Source: Neostapfia colusana (Eukaryota; Streptophyta; Magnoliopsida; Poales; Poaceae). From it: a stretch of DNA of 64,000 bases. Of the stretch, positions 1 through 10,149 are shown piece by piece. The notes beneath the pieces were generated by a model. That model saw only the letters and a program-made list of their open reading frames with translations, was not told where the DNA came from and made no database searches. A program made the translations under genes and the position numbers. The DNA lies in the NCBI GenBank assembly GCA_030760725.1, contig JASWHV010000012.1, forward strand, positions 44,795,652 through 44,859,651, given 5' to 3'. How positions within the stretch are numbered: the stretch's first letter is position 1; each line of letters opens with the position of its first letter.

Positions 1-1957
1 TTGATGACTAGCTGGGAGTCGCCCTGTGCCAACAACTGGCGAACGCCCAGAGACAGGGCTGTCTTTAGGCCAAAGATGAGCGCTTCATACTCTGCCATAT
101 TGTTGGTTGCCTTGAAATTGAGACGCACCATGTACCCAAACTGCTCCCCCGATGGCATGAGGAGCAGTATGCCAGCACCAGCCCCCTGCTTTCGCGAGGA
201 GCCGTCGAGGAAGAGCGTCCAGTGAGGCCCGGTGAAGACCGGAGCTCGGGGCTTTGGTTCACCGTCTTCGTGGCCCCCTGGGTTAGTCTTAGTTGGCGTC
301 CACTCGGCCATGAAGTCAGCCAGTGCTTGGCTCTTGACTGCATGGCGAGGGAGGAAGTCCAGCTCAAACTCCGCCAATTCCGCTGCCCACTTAGCGACAT
401 TGCCTGTCGCGTTGGGGCTGTGAAGGATTTCCTCCAGCGGGTAGGAGGTCACCACCGAGATCCGGTGGGCTTGAAAGTAGTGGCGGAGCTTCCTGGACGC
501 CACGAGTTCTGCATACAGTAGCTTGTAGACCTCCAGGTATCTTGTCTTGGCGACGTGGAGGACTTCGCTGATGTAGTAGACAGGCCTCTGAATGGTCCGG
601 ACCCTCCCCCCCAGGCCTGAGATGTCCTCATCCATTGGCTCAGGCCGACAGGAGGTAGATGGGTCCGGAGGAGCCTCCGGAAGCTGGGACTCGAAGGCTC
701 CTAGTCCGTCTTGGACCCCCGAGGGGTCCAGTTGGACCTCCGGGAGGTTGTCTTGGAGCTCCGGGAGGTCCCGTTGGACCTCCGAGAGGTTGTCCTGGAG
801 GTCCGGGAGGTCGTCTCGGACCTCCGGGGTCTCCTGGTGCTTGTCTTCTGCTACCGGAGCAGGCTGCGGTGACGAGGGGTCCGTCCGTTCTGCGACGAGG
901 ACCATGCTCACCACCTCAGTTGTTGCCGCGATGTAGAGCAACAAATGCTCTTCGGGCTCGGGGGCTACCATGATGGGTAGGGTCGTCAGGAGCTGCTTCA
1001 ACTCCTGGAAAGCTTCTTCTGCTTTGTCGGTCCAAGTAAATGGACCGGATTTGCGCAGGAGCTTAAAGAAGGGGAGCGCTCGCTCTGCTAGCCTCGTTAT
1101 GAACCGACTCAGCGCGGCTAGGCATCCCGTGAGTTTCTGGACATCTTTGATGCGGGCGGGGAGCCGCATCAGGTTGATGGCCTTGTCTTCTCTGGGTTGG
1201 CCTCAATTCCTCGGCGTGAGACCAGGAATCCTAGGAGCTTCCCAGAGGATACACTGAACACACACTTGTCGAGGTTCAGCTTAGTGCGCGTGGAGCGCAG
1301 TTTGTCAAAGACTAGGGCTAGGTTATCTAACAAGGATGAACTGTGCCTGATCTTGACAACGATGTCATCGACATACACCTCGACTAAGTCTCTTATTAGC
1401 TCTCCAAAGGTTTTGTGCATTGCACGTACAAAGGTGGGGAGAGCATTCTTTAAGCCATAAGGCATAGAGACATAACAATACAGGCCATCTACTGTGATGA
1501 AGGAAGTGTGCTCTTCATCTTCTCTAGACATAGGGAACTGATGAAAACCCGAGTAGGCGTCTAGGAAGCATAGCATATCACAGCCTGATGTCGAGTCTAC
1601 TAATTGATCTATTCTAGGGAGGGGGAATGGATCTTTGGGACATGCCTTATTGAGACTGGTGTAGTCGATGCACATCCGGAGCTTCCCGCCAGCCTTCGGG
1701 ACGACGACGGGGTTCGCCAACCACCGGGGGTGGTGGACTTCCCGTATGAAGCCAGCGTACAGCAGCTTCTAGATTTCTTCTCGGATGAAGTTCTGCCGCT
1801 CGATGGACTGCTTGCGAGGCTTCTGTTGGACTGGCCGGGCGTCGGGGAAGATCTTTAGATGGTGCTCGATCACCTCCCTAGGGATACCCGACATCTGCGA
1901 TGGCTGCCATGCAAACACGTCGATGTTGTGCCGGAGGAAGGTGATGAGCTCGCCTTC
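1..1957 (-). pseudogene. pol: Ty3 pol: reverse transcriptase plus two RNase H regions (partial)
   Basis: RT is clear on the minus strand at about 1720-1169: the primer-grip region with KLRMCIDY and LNKACPKDPFPLPRID, then the catalytic YVDD box near 1380. Further along, VYYISEVLH and KLLYAELVAS-like segments (about 590-480) belong to the RT-linked RNase H. The last 230 bases encode FLDGSSRKAGAGAG-like and NNMAEYEAL motifs of the second RNase H-like domain typical of the Tat lineage. A stop interrupts the frame upstream of the RT segment near 1770. Between the RT thumb and VYYISEVLH lies an unusual acidic repeat insertion (about 870-600), listed separately. The enzyme would copy element RNA into cDNA. 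Integrase is off-window. Confidence 0.88.
600..870 (-). repeat. In-frame acidic Leu/Val-Gln repeat inside the RNase H region
   Basis: On the minus strand this stretch reads in frame as repeats of about 8 and 16 residues with the pattern D-L-P-(D/E)-L-Q-D-N-L-(S/P)-E-V-Q. It is followed by a Pro/Glu-rich tail and rejoins the conserved QRPVYYISEVL motif. At DNA level it is a GC-rich minisatellite built on a ggacctccgggaggt-like core. The position matches a linker before VYYISEVL that is variable in length in Tat elements. The frame stays open through the repeat. Confidence 0.7.
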
Positions 1958-3001
1958 CTATTTGTTGTCCAGGCCCCCGGCTACCCGGGTGGTCTGGGCA
2001 GCATCGGCACCGACTTGTACGACCTTCACGGGGACGTTGTCCTCGTCGAGGGGTTGCACGCAGGGTGCTGAGGTAGAGGCACGGTGGCGTGCACTCGGGT
2101 GGAGCCGACCCGGTTCCGCACTACCAGGGGCTGGTGCTCGGGCTGTTGCAAGCGCTTGGAGCTTCTCCAAGGCTGACACTGCAGCAGTGCGGTCTCCACG
2201 AATCTTGAGGACGCCTGTTGGTGTAGGCATCTTCAGGACAAGGTAGCCGTAGTGGGCTACTGCGATGAATCGGTACAGGGCTGGCCTGCCAATTATGGCG
2301 CTGAAGGGGAGGTCGATCTCCGCTACATCGAACAGAATGTACTTTGTATGATAGCTGTCCGGTGCCCCAAAGGTCACCGGAAGGCTGATGTTGCCATAGG
2401 GAACGACTTGTCCCGGCCCTACCCCTGAGAACGGGCTCGATGGGGTGAGCTTGGCCATCGGGATCTGCAGCTTCTGGAAAGCTGCGCGGCTGATGAGGTT
2501 CAGCCCAGCCCCGCCATCTACCAGAACATGGTACATCTTCACGTTGGCGATGGTGGGTGCTACCAAGAGCGGTAGTTGGCCGGCCCCAGCCATGTTCCTG
2601 GGGCAGTCGGTGGCATCGAAGCTGATGGGGGTTCCCATCCAATTTAGGTGTGACGCAACACTTGGGAGAGGTGCCACCGACGCTACCGCTCGACGCAGAG
2701 TATTAACCGCGCTTCGGGATGCGGGGTCAGCGGACCCGCCGTAGATGACGTAGAGCATCTTCCGGCGCTCGTCATCGCTGGAGCTGGAGTCCTCATGGTT
2801 GTGCACCGCCTTCACGGTGCGCTGAGGCTCCTGGAACTCCACCTGGTGGTCGACGTTGTCTTGGGTGTCGACCTTCTGTTTGCCCTCCCATTGACGGAAG
2901 GGAGGGGCATTAGCATGCAATTGCTCCCCCTTGCGGAAGCGCTCCGCGAGCTTCTGAATCTCCCGGCACTCAGCAGCAGTATGGCTGCTGGTGTCGTGCA
3001 T
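1958..3001 (-). CDS. Ty3 gag-pol: aspartic protease region
   Basis: This open frame of 347 codons lies between gag and RT. The protease core is recognisable by LVDGGAGLNLIS (catalytic Asp in D-G-G, where grass relatives often have DGGS) and downstream by FSAIIGRPALYRF, the conserved G-R-P-A-L flap-partner motif. The N-terminal third, rich in charged residues with a DSSSSDDE stretch, is the linker from the nucleocapsid. The enzyme would cleave the polyprotein. The preceding gag frame ends at 3044, so a frameshift or stop between 3001 and 3044 separates them. The ATG at the start is just the first Met of the open frame; in an intact element this would be read as part of a polyprotein. Confidence 0.8.
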   Translation of the reverse strand: MHDTSSHTAAECREIQKLAERFRKGEQLHANAPPFRQWEGKQKVDTQDNVDHQVEFQEPQRTVKAVHNHEDSSSSDDERRKMLYVIYGGSADPASRSAVNTLRRAVASVAPLPSVASHLNWMGTPISFDATDCPRNMAGAGQLPLLVAPTIANVKMYHVLVDGGAGLNLISRAAFQKLQIPMAKLTPSSPFSGVGPGQVVPYGNISLPVTFGAPDSYHTKYILFDVAEIDLPFSAIIGRPALYRFIAVAHYGYLVLKMPTPTGVLKIRGDRTAAVSALEKLQALATARAPAPGSAEPGRLHPSARHRASTSAPCVQPLDEDNVPVKVVQVGADAAQTTRVAGGLDNK

Positions 3002-3043
3002 GGGACATGGCTCGCCTTGGTCACCATCTGGAGCTGGTGACTG

Positions 3044-4144
3044 TCACAGCCTCTTGTCGGGGCGTGGCCCCCGAGCTCCGCTGGGTGCTGCTGCTGCAGC
3101 AACGGGAGCTGAGGTCGGTGGCTTCATCTTGCCACCGCCCCGGTTCTTGATCTTCTTGCCGCTTAAATGGGAAGCAGCTCCAGATTCGGGATGTCCTCCT
3201 GACTCGGAGGCTGGCAGTGAGTGCGAGTTCCGCCCTTCTGCTGCCCTAGCGCACTTGTCCACCAGGCTGAAGAGCTCTGAGACGTCGCGAACCTCTCTGG
3301 TCGCGAGCTTCTCAAGCATCTTCTTGTCCTGTACACCCTGCCGGAATGCCACCACCACAGAAGCATTTTGGATATGCGGGATGGTGTTCCGTACCTGGGA
3401 GAACCGTTGGATGAAGGAGCGCAGCGTCTCTCCAGGTTGTTGCTGGATGGCGTGGAGGTCGAGCTCCGTGCCAGGCCGAGTGTAGGAGCTGCCGAAGTTA
3501 GCAGTGAACTGCCGGCAGAGCTCTCCCCAAGAGGTTATGGAACCCTGGGGGAGATTCATGAGCCAAGACCAGGCTAGGCCGGTCAGGGCGACGGGGAAGT
3601 AGTTGGCTATGACGGCCTCGTCCCCTCCTGCAGCAAGGATGGCGGTGGAGTAGATCTGGAGGAACTCCGCCGGGTTGACGCTGCCATCGTACTTCTCGGG
3701 CAGGTGCGGCCGAAACTTGCGCGGCCACTTCGTGAAGCGAAGGTGTGGCGCCAGGGCCGCACATCCTGCTCCTGTTGCTGCAGGTGTTGGTGCTGCGAAC
3801 GCTTGGTTCGCTGTCGGCACTGTATACCCCGGTATGGGCAAAGCTGCGCCTTAGACCGGAGGCACCATTTGCAGGGCATATGGCTGGGGCATATGCTGTG
3901 TGGCGTATGCCTGGGGCAGAGATCGCGTGGCGAACGTCTGCGGCCCAGGCTGGGTTGAGGCGGTCGACATGCTGTCGCCGACCTCTTGGTTGCGACGCCT
4001 TTCTCGTTGTCGCTCGATGACCACTCGGGCATCGTCGCCCAAGTGGCATCGTTCCAGCTCCGACCTCAGGTCCGCCAACGGGAGCCTGGTGGAGCGGGAA
4101 TCTGCCGTCTGCCCGTCAACCATTGGCGTGCGCATCAACGACAC
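3044..4144 (-). pseudogene. gag: Ty3 gag (capsid) with one in-frame stop
   Basis: Two segments in the same frame (4144-3851 and 3841-3044) are separated by a single stop at 3851-3853, giving a 367-codon region. The conserved capsid core lies at about 3720-3250: FRPHLPEKYDGSVNPAEFL, then AWSWLMNLPQGSI, FTANFGSSYTRP and LHAIQQQPGETLRSFIQRF, all typical of the Retrotrans_gag family. A basic, Pro/Ala-rich tail follows. The N-terminal part contains a Gln/Pro/Ala-rich stretch. The protein would assemble virus-like particles for element RNA. No zinc knuckle is visible in this frame. Confidence 0.85.
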
Positions 4145-4543
4145 AGCCAGTTGACTGGGACGTCGTCCCCGCCGAAGTCGAGAGTTGGCGGCGGCGACGA
4201 TGAGACGGTCTACGTCGCGAATCCACTACTGGGTCGCTGACTGAGGCGCGTCCCCAACAGGTGGATTGCGGCAGTAGCGCTCGTGCTGCAGCTAGTGCGC
4301 CCCCGTGGGAGACACTCAGCGCTGCAGTGGATCTCATGCTCGCTGGAGCCTGTGCTACCGGAGTCGGCGCTGTCGTAGTCGGCTGCTGGCTCCCAGCTTG
4401 CGACGACACACTCCGTCCTGAGTGTGTCGAGACATAGTCCCCGCTGGTCACCGTTCGTCGCGAACATGGCTGGGGAGAGCTTGCCGCTGAAGGAAGCTTC
4501 GTCATCTTCGTCGGCAGAAGCTCGTCGCGCAAGGGAAAAGTCC

Positions 4544-4561
4544 CCTACCTGGCGCGCCAAA
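4544..4561 (-). other. Primer-binding site of the Tat element
   Basis: Immediately inside the LTR end the minus strand reads tttggcgcgccaggtagg. The TGGCGCGCCA core is a PBS recurrent in grass Ty3 elements. Its place directly after the terminal CGACA fixes the LTR boundary. Confidence 0.75.
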
Positions 4562-5736
4562 TGTCGAAGTGTGTGGCCGACACTTCCCCCGGGCCTGCTC
4601 TGGGTAGCCCGCTGAGGTTCTTTTTCAGAGGGGCTAGTCACTCACGGAGAGCTCACGTGTTAGGGACGATGGAGGGAGAAGCTTGACACAGGGATTTTTA
4701 CGTGGTTCAGGCCGCCGGAGCGTAATACCCTACGTCCACGGTGAGTTGGGTTGCTCGTTGTATTGCTTGTTGCTCAGAATCGGAGTCCTGAGCTTGAGGA
4801 TGATCTAAGTGCTCGGATGCTGGAGCGTATGTGTGCAAAGAGTCGAACCCTTGCTAACGTTGCCTACCCAAGCCTTTTATAGTCCAAGGCTCGGGCGGCT
4901 TACAAGGTGGGCCCGGGACCCGACAAGTGGTCCCAGGGAGATTGCCTGCCATCTACCGTATCTACAGTTACGCCAGTAGCTGCCTCTGGCGACGGCTTCC
5001 GAGTCTTCGTTCTGCCGCACTGCCCATGCAGCCAGCTAGTCGAAGTGGTTGATGATGGCAGGGGCGGCAGGGGATGTCTTGTCGCTGTGTTTATTGACGT
5101 GCAGCCTCTGACGCGACGCGCCAATCTGCAATGTGACTGGGCGCAACGGCACCTGACAGAGGCGTGTTCCGCGTCTCCGCGCCTTGGGAAGGCGCGGGTC
5201 TTGAATACCTTGTACGAGCAAGGTATGGCGTGTCTTTACTCTTGCCGCCTACCGTGCGGGGGCAGGTAGCGCGGTACTGCTGGCCACGTGGCGGGCCCCG
5301 AGCGGGACACGTGGAGCCTTCGGAGCTCTCCCCGCGGAGGGGGGAGGTCCGGCTTATTTGGCCACCTCGTGGGCCCAGAGCTCTTCTCTGAGGAGAGGGG
5401 GGCCCGACCCCGCGGGACAGGTGGAGCCATCGGAGCTCTCCCGCGGAGGGGGGAGGTCCGGCTCTGCTGGCCACGTGGCGGACCCGGAGCCCTCCTCTGA
5501 GTAGAGGGAGGTCCGGCCCCGCTGGACACGTGGGGCTTCCGGAGCTCTCCCCGCGGAGGGGGGGGGGAGGTCCGGCTCAGTTGGCCACATGGCGGGCCCG
5601 GAGCTTACCTCTGAGGAGAGGGTTGTCCGGCCCCGCTGGACACATGGCGCCTTCGGATCTCCCCCTGCGGAGAAGGGCGAGGTCCTTAGGCAGTTTCCCC
5701 TGTGCGCGGGGGTACCCCATATTGAGGGTACCGACA
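4562..5736 (-). repeat. 5' LTR of the Tat element (1175 bp)
   Basis: The LTR begins TGTCG at one end and ends CGACA at the other, a perfect 5-bp inverted terminus, and is followed by the PBS. Read on the minus strand it starts TGTCGGTACCC, the same as the LTR at 8361. It carries a GC-rich minisatellite at 5280-5660 and, near its 3' end, the sequence ggacgta...gctccggcggcc...accacgtaaa that recurs in the 8361-9775 LTR. Confidence 0.8.
5280..5660. repeat. GC-rich minisatellite with G-boxes in LTR 1
   Basis: Imperfect repeats of ggaggtccggc and gcggagggggg alternate with cacgtgg blocks; CACGTG occurs near 5285, 5308, 5470 and 5526. The reverse complement resembles the array at 8400-9125, as expected for LTRs in opposite orientation. 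CACGTG is the plant G-box (bZIP/bHLH site); a regulatory role here is inference. Confidence 0.65.
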
Positions 5737-6230
5737 GTGGCCCCCGGGCCCATCTCGGAGGAGATATTGAGCCCGAGGTGGGGCCTCCGTCTCTTCCGCT
5801 CCGCGCACCTTCTCGAAGACCCGCATTGACCGTTGCCAGAGCACGAACAGTCGCGGGATCATGGGAGCGTGTGCCCCACTTGATGGCTGCTTTTACTGTG
5901 GCTGTTCCCAAGGTTGCCACTTCTGCACGTCGCCCGCCTTTTCGGGAACCGCCGAAGTGTCTCACCGACTCATCTCCTTGGGAGACTGACTTCTTGGCCC
6001 ACCGCTTCAGCCGAACGGCTTGGGTCCACTTGTCATCGATGCTTGGTATTGGAGCAGAAGCGGTTGTCCAAGCGGCGTATTCGAAGAGTTTCGAATCGCT
6101 TTGAATCGCGCCTGGGAAGTTTAAAAGGGGATCTCACCCTCATCGCGGCTTCCCTTTGCACTTCCCAGTGCTTGCATCTTCCTTGAGCTCTTGCGCCCTT
6201 GTCTTCCCTGTTCTTGAGCTTTCTCCTGCC

Positions 6231-8282
6231 ATGACTTCCAACCTGCCTCCGGAGAAGAAACGCGCCCGGTCTCCTCCGGCGGCGGCGTTCACGCCGAGTC
6301 AGGGATCCAGGGCGCCTGCGCGCCCTGCTTCTGGAGATGGTGCCCGGTCTGGTGGCGACTCCAATAGGCCTCAGGCTCATCATCCCGACGGGACTCCTCT
6401 TGAGCGGCGACGGACTGAGGGTCCCCGGGCGTCGTGCCCTCCTTTCTCAGGAGGTGGAGCTTCGAGGGGGAGTGCTGGTGTGGCGACGCCCAGGGGCGAG
6501 CCAAGAACTCAGGCGCCCCGCGCCTCAGGAGCCGGATCGGCATCTAGGGGGGCTTCAGAAGCATCCCCTACTCCGCCAGTCCGGGCGACTGCGGGGCAGC
6601 CCTCGGCGGCGACGGCGGGCTCTAGTTGACCTACCTTGGCTCGGAAGCCGGGGTTCATAGCCCGTTGGAGCGCTTGTGTCTCTCGGTAAGCGACGTTTAC
6701 CGGATTCTAGAGCATGTATTGTCTTCTTCTTTTCTTAACTCGGGAGTCTCCCATGTATGCAGGGACCCCTCGAGTGCCGGTAACATTCCGGTTTCCCGGC
6801 CATCCCCGACTGACGGGGGATCTGCGCCGCAGCGCCCGGAAACCGAAACGGTTGCAGCGGCCCCCAAGCCAGCGCAAGTTCCTTCTGCGTCGGTCGGCCC
6901 GGCTCCTGCAGCAGCGGCGACACCTCCCGTTCACCCCCCTTCACCGGCTCGGGAGCCGGCTGTCGCTGAAGGTTCGGCGGGACCGACTGGCGGTGTCCCG
7001 CCTCTTGTTGCCGAAGCGGGAGAAGCTGTCATGGGCCCTACGGTGGGCAGCGAACCGGGGCGCACAGGGAGCGAGCCTGCCCCAGTGCCGGCTTCTCCTG
7101 ATCATAGCCTTATCCCGGTTGCCGAAGCGTCGACTCCTTTTGAAGACGACGTGATGGAGGAGGCCGGGTGCGCGGCTTCGGCCTCTGCTGCCCCGCTGCC
7201 CCTGGCAGACGCTCTTGAGCTCGCCCAGACGAGCGTCCGGCAGGTTCTGGCCGCGCTCGGTCGAGAGTGGGAGGGCAGGCAGTAGAGAGGGATTGCCTCC
7301 TCACCTCCTCTTGAAGGAGAGAACCGAGGAGGTCAGGGAGGAGCTTGACTCGAGGCGGGCATCGCTCGATGTCATAGAGGCGCTCCTTGACCGTCAGAGG
7401 AGGGTCGTCAACCGCCTGGACTCCGAGACTCGGCGGCTCCACCAGGAGGCCCACGAGTCTCACGCTCAGGCCGATGAGCGTCTTTCCGCTTTGGAGGGGC
7501 CGCGTCTGAAGCTGGAGCGCCGTGAGCGCGCCATCGCAGACCAGGAGCGCACTGCTGCGGCTGAGGCAGAGAAGGTCGCCGCGCAGCTGGCGGCTGGCGA
7601 GGGCGACCTAAGGGCCCGAGCCAAAGAGCTGGAGGCCCGGAAGGCCGATCTGGTCGCAAGGGAGGAGCAAGTCTTTCGGGAGCGCCAGGCGGTCCTGGAT
7701 TGGGAGCTGGCTGCCGACTTCCGGGCTTCGGAGTTGGAGCGGCTTGCCCAGAGTCTCCAGCTCCGGGAAGAATCTCTGGCGGCCAAGGAGAAGGAATTCT
7801 CCGAGGGGAGCCTTGACGCCTTGCTGGCAGCCCGCCGCGAGGTGGAGGAGCTCCTGGCCTTGCGGTCCTCCGAGGCCCGGGCAGTCTCGAGCTTCGTCGA
7901 CCAGGCAGGGTCCGCCCTGGTCCCCCTTGGCTTCAGCCCGGTGAAGGCAGTGACCCCAGCGCTGAAGGTGGCCGAGGTGATCCCCGCGCTCGAGTCTATC
8001 GGCGCCAAGCTGAACAGGCTTGAAGCGGTGGTCGCCGGTGAGCTCGAGGCAGAGGGTCAGGGCCTGGCGATGGAGGTTGCTACGCACGTGTTGGCGTGCT
8101 TTCGGAGCCGGGACCCCTCCTTCTCACTGGAGCCAGCGAGGCAGGGCCCCGCCGTGGAGCGTGAGGAAGCCGCTAGGGCTGAAGTCGGGGACACGGCCGC
8201 CCTTGTAGCCTCTAGGTTCCGGCGCCGAGCCAGGGGAATCCTAGGGCTTGTATCTTTTCTTTTTCTTTTGTCGAGTCTATAG
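6231..8282 (+). pseudogene. Accessory coiled-coil ORF of the Tat-like element
   Basis: Three open segments join into one likely gene. The first (6231-6629) starts MTSNLPPEKKRARSP, a basic nuclear-signal-like stretch, and continues Ser/Ala/Pro-rich. The second (to 7285) is Pro/Ala/Glu-rich and holds a possible intron with GT at 6686 and AG at 6761-6762. The third (7286-8282) is a strong coiled coil, with long runs such as REELDSRRASLDVIEALL and Leu heptads over about 180 residues, ending in a hydrophobic tail LGLVSFLFLL. A stop at the end of segment two (7283-7285) implies a frameshift. A TATA-like tttaaaagg lies near 6120. It resembles the coiled-coil accessory proteins annotated in grass gypsy-type elements; the function is unknown. 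The ATG at 6231 is preceded by a pyrimidine-rich leader. Confidence 0.5.
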
Positions 8283-8360
8283 TCCAGCTCGTGGAGCCTT
8301 GAATGAATAGACTCTTGTTGTTTCCTGTGTCTGTGTCCTTTTGTCTTCTTCTTGGATGGT

Positions 8361-9775
8361 TGTCGGTACCCTACAGACGAGGTACCCCACGTGGAGGTTT
8401 GAAGAGGCTCCAGACTCTGCCTCCCTGCCGAGGCGGGCTCTGGCGTCGCCACGTGTCTTTGGCCCCGGACCTAGCGTCCCCGCTGAGGTGAGGTCCGGCG
8501 CTGCCACGTGCACCCGGGCTCCGGGCCTGACATCCTCGCTGAGGAGGGCTTCGAAGCTACCATGTGCCCTTGGCCTCGGACCTGGCCTCCCTGTTGAGGC
8601 GAGGTCCGGCGCTGCCACGTGTCCCCGGGCTCCGAGTTTGACCTCCCTGCTGAGGAGGGCTCCGGAGATGCCACGTGTCCTCGGTCCCGGACCTGGCCTC
8701 CCTGCTGAGGCGAGGTCCGACGCTGCCATGTGTCCTCGAGCTTCGGGCCTTACCTCCCTGCTGAGGAGGGCTCCGGAGCTGCCACGTGTCCTTGGCCTCA
8801 GACCTGGCCTTTCAGCTGAGGCGAGGTCCGGCGCTACCACATGTCCCCGGGCTCCGGGCCTGACCTCCCTGCTGAGGAGGGCTCCGGAGCTGCCACGTGT
8901 CCTCAGCCCCGGACCTGACCTCCCCGCTGATGCGAGATCCGGCGCTGCCACGTGTCCTCGGGCTCCAGGTCGGACCTCCCCGCTGAGGAGGGCCCCGGAG
9001 CTGCCATGTGTCCTCGGCCCCAGACTTGGCCTCCCCGCTGAGGCGAGGTCCGGTGCTGCCACGTGTCCCCAGGCTTCGAGCTTGACCTCCCCGGTGAGGA
9101 GGGCTCCGGAGCCGCCACGTGTCCCATGATCCGCCATGGGCCGTGGGCCTCAGGAGTCAAGGAAGACGTGCACAGTCTAGTCATGCATTCAGGACTCGCA
9201 CGTTCCCCACAAGCATAACGCGCGGTGCACGTCTCCACCCACTCCTGTCAGTCATTACAGTGACAGGACAGGGCGGTACGGTTTGACAACGACACAGTGC
9301 TGCACAGCTGACCGAGTAGGACACGGCGACAAGACGGAGCCTTCTCCCGTCATCATCAACCGCTACTCAGATAGAGACGTCCGGCGTGTTAGACGGCACG
9401 CCTAACTCATTCTACAGCGATCACTACAAGTAGCTGTAAATACTCTAGATCGTGTATAGAGTACATACAGCCGTGGGGCTAGCTGTTGGGCCCCAGGCCA
9501 CAGTGTAACTGCCCGGCCTTGTGACATAAACGGACCGGGCAGCCTCCTAGAGAGGGGATTGGATTCGATCCCAAAACCCTCGTACTCACACACGTGCAAA
9601 GCTCAAGTAATCCAACACACACTCCCTTGGACGTAGAGTTTTATGCTCCGGCGGCCCGAACCACGTAAATTTTGTTGTTCATCCCTGTTCTTCAAATTCG
9701 ATCGATATAGAGATGTTAACCCCTCCAAACAATAAACCTCAACTTTCTGCTCGAGTCGTAGAGTACACTTAGACA
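8361..9775 (+). repeat. 3' LTR of the Tat-like element (about 1415 bp)
   Basis: It starts TGTCGGTACCC, as does LTR 1, and ends acacttagaca, close to the acacttcgaca end of LTR 1. It contains the ggacgta...gctccggcggccc...accacgtaaa block at about 9630-9675 seen in LTR 1. The last 100 bases match only weakly, so the right boundary is less sure than the left. Confidence 0.65.
8400..9125 (+). repeat. G-box minisatellite in LTR 2, period about 111 bp
   Basis: The motif gaggcgaggtccggcgctgcc recurs near 8485, 8596, 8707, 8817, 8928 and 9040. Each unit has two half-units, each ending in gccacgtgtcc or a one-base variant, so CACGTG occurs about ten times. Because the period is a multiple of three, long open frames run through both strands; they are treated as non-coding. 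Confidence 0.75.
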
Positions 9776-10149
9776 ATAGCCATGGCAGAAAAGAGCTGTT
9801 TTGAAGGCTTGTCTATGAAGAAGTCCATAGACGCCAACATCTCCCGATCTGGTACCTTGTCCCCTCCAGCTAGGCGCCAATGAGATCGAGTTCGCTTCTG
9901 ACTCAGTGTGCGAATCAGGCTCCTGGTTCTTCCCAACATCGACGAACTCGTGTGTGAAATCAACTGAACTGCGTCGGCGAGAATAGAGCCCCTCATCTTC
10001 GGAATCGACATCTCGCCATCGGAATCGACCCTCCCACCCGACATCCCAGGCAGCTGAGCATGTAGGATTAGGCGCCGATGTACAAACTGATTAGCTCTTT
10101 GATCAGGCGCCAGCGACCGGCCCTGTGGGTAAATAGGCAGCAGTTTCAC
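9769..10149 (-). other. Unrecognised 126-codon open frame
   Basis: An open frame with moderately biased composition and no family motif that I recognise. It lies between the LTR end and AT-rich sequence, with no promoter or splice context. It may be a captured gene fragment or chance. The remaining DNA to 10523 is AT-rich with nothing recognisable. Confidence 0.15.

Larger units (their letters stand above)
1..5736 (-). mobile_element. Ty3/gypsy Tat-lineage retrotransposon, 5' part, runs off the left edge
   Basis: Read on the minus strand the order is 5' LTR (5736 to 4562), primer-binding site, gag, aspartic protease, reverse transcriptase and RNase H, which is the Ty3/gypsy order. The second RNase H-like domain at the left edge is a known Tat-lineage hallmark. 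The 3' end and the second LTR lie outside the window. The coding region has in-frame stops (for example at 3851-3853) and frameshifts, so this copy is not autonomous. Its LTR abuts the internal region of a related element in the opposite orientation, which suggests one inserted into the other; the target duplication cannot be read because the other end is missing. Confidence 0.88.
5737..9775 (+). mobile_element. 3' part of a Tat-like Ty3 element with accessory ORF and 3' LTR
   Basis: The region holds a promoter-like and transcript-like segment, a sense accessory ORF (6231-8282) and an LTR at 8361-9775 whose start (TGTCGGTACCC), G-box array and 3' motif match the LTR at 4562-5736 in opposite orientation. 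There is no PBS after 9775, so this is a 3' LTR. Elements of the Tat group are known to carry extra ORFs between pol and the 3' LTR. The 5' part, with gag and pol, is missing, probably separated by the insertion of the left element. I could not find a convincing polypurine tract before 8361. Confidence 0.6.

Noticed and set aside
5737..8360. A polypurine tract just before the LTR at 8361.
   Set aside because: The 60 bases before 8361 are pyrimidine-rich on the + strand; no convincing tract, which is why the element call has limited confidence.
8277..9137. Long open frames on both strands (about 260-290 codons) with repeated GPGL/ARS or TRGSSGALL-like units.
   Set aside because: They run through the LTR minisatellite, whose period is a multiple of three. 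Open in both directions with no family motif, they are a by-product of the repeat.
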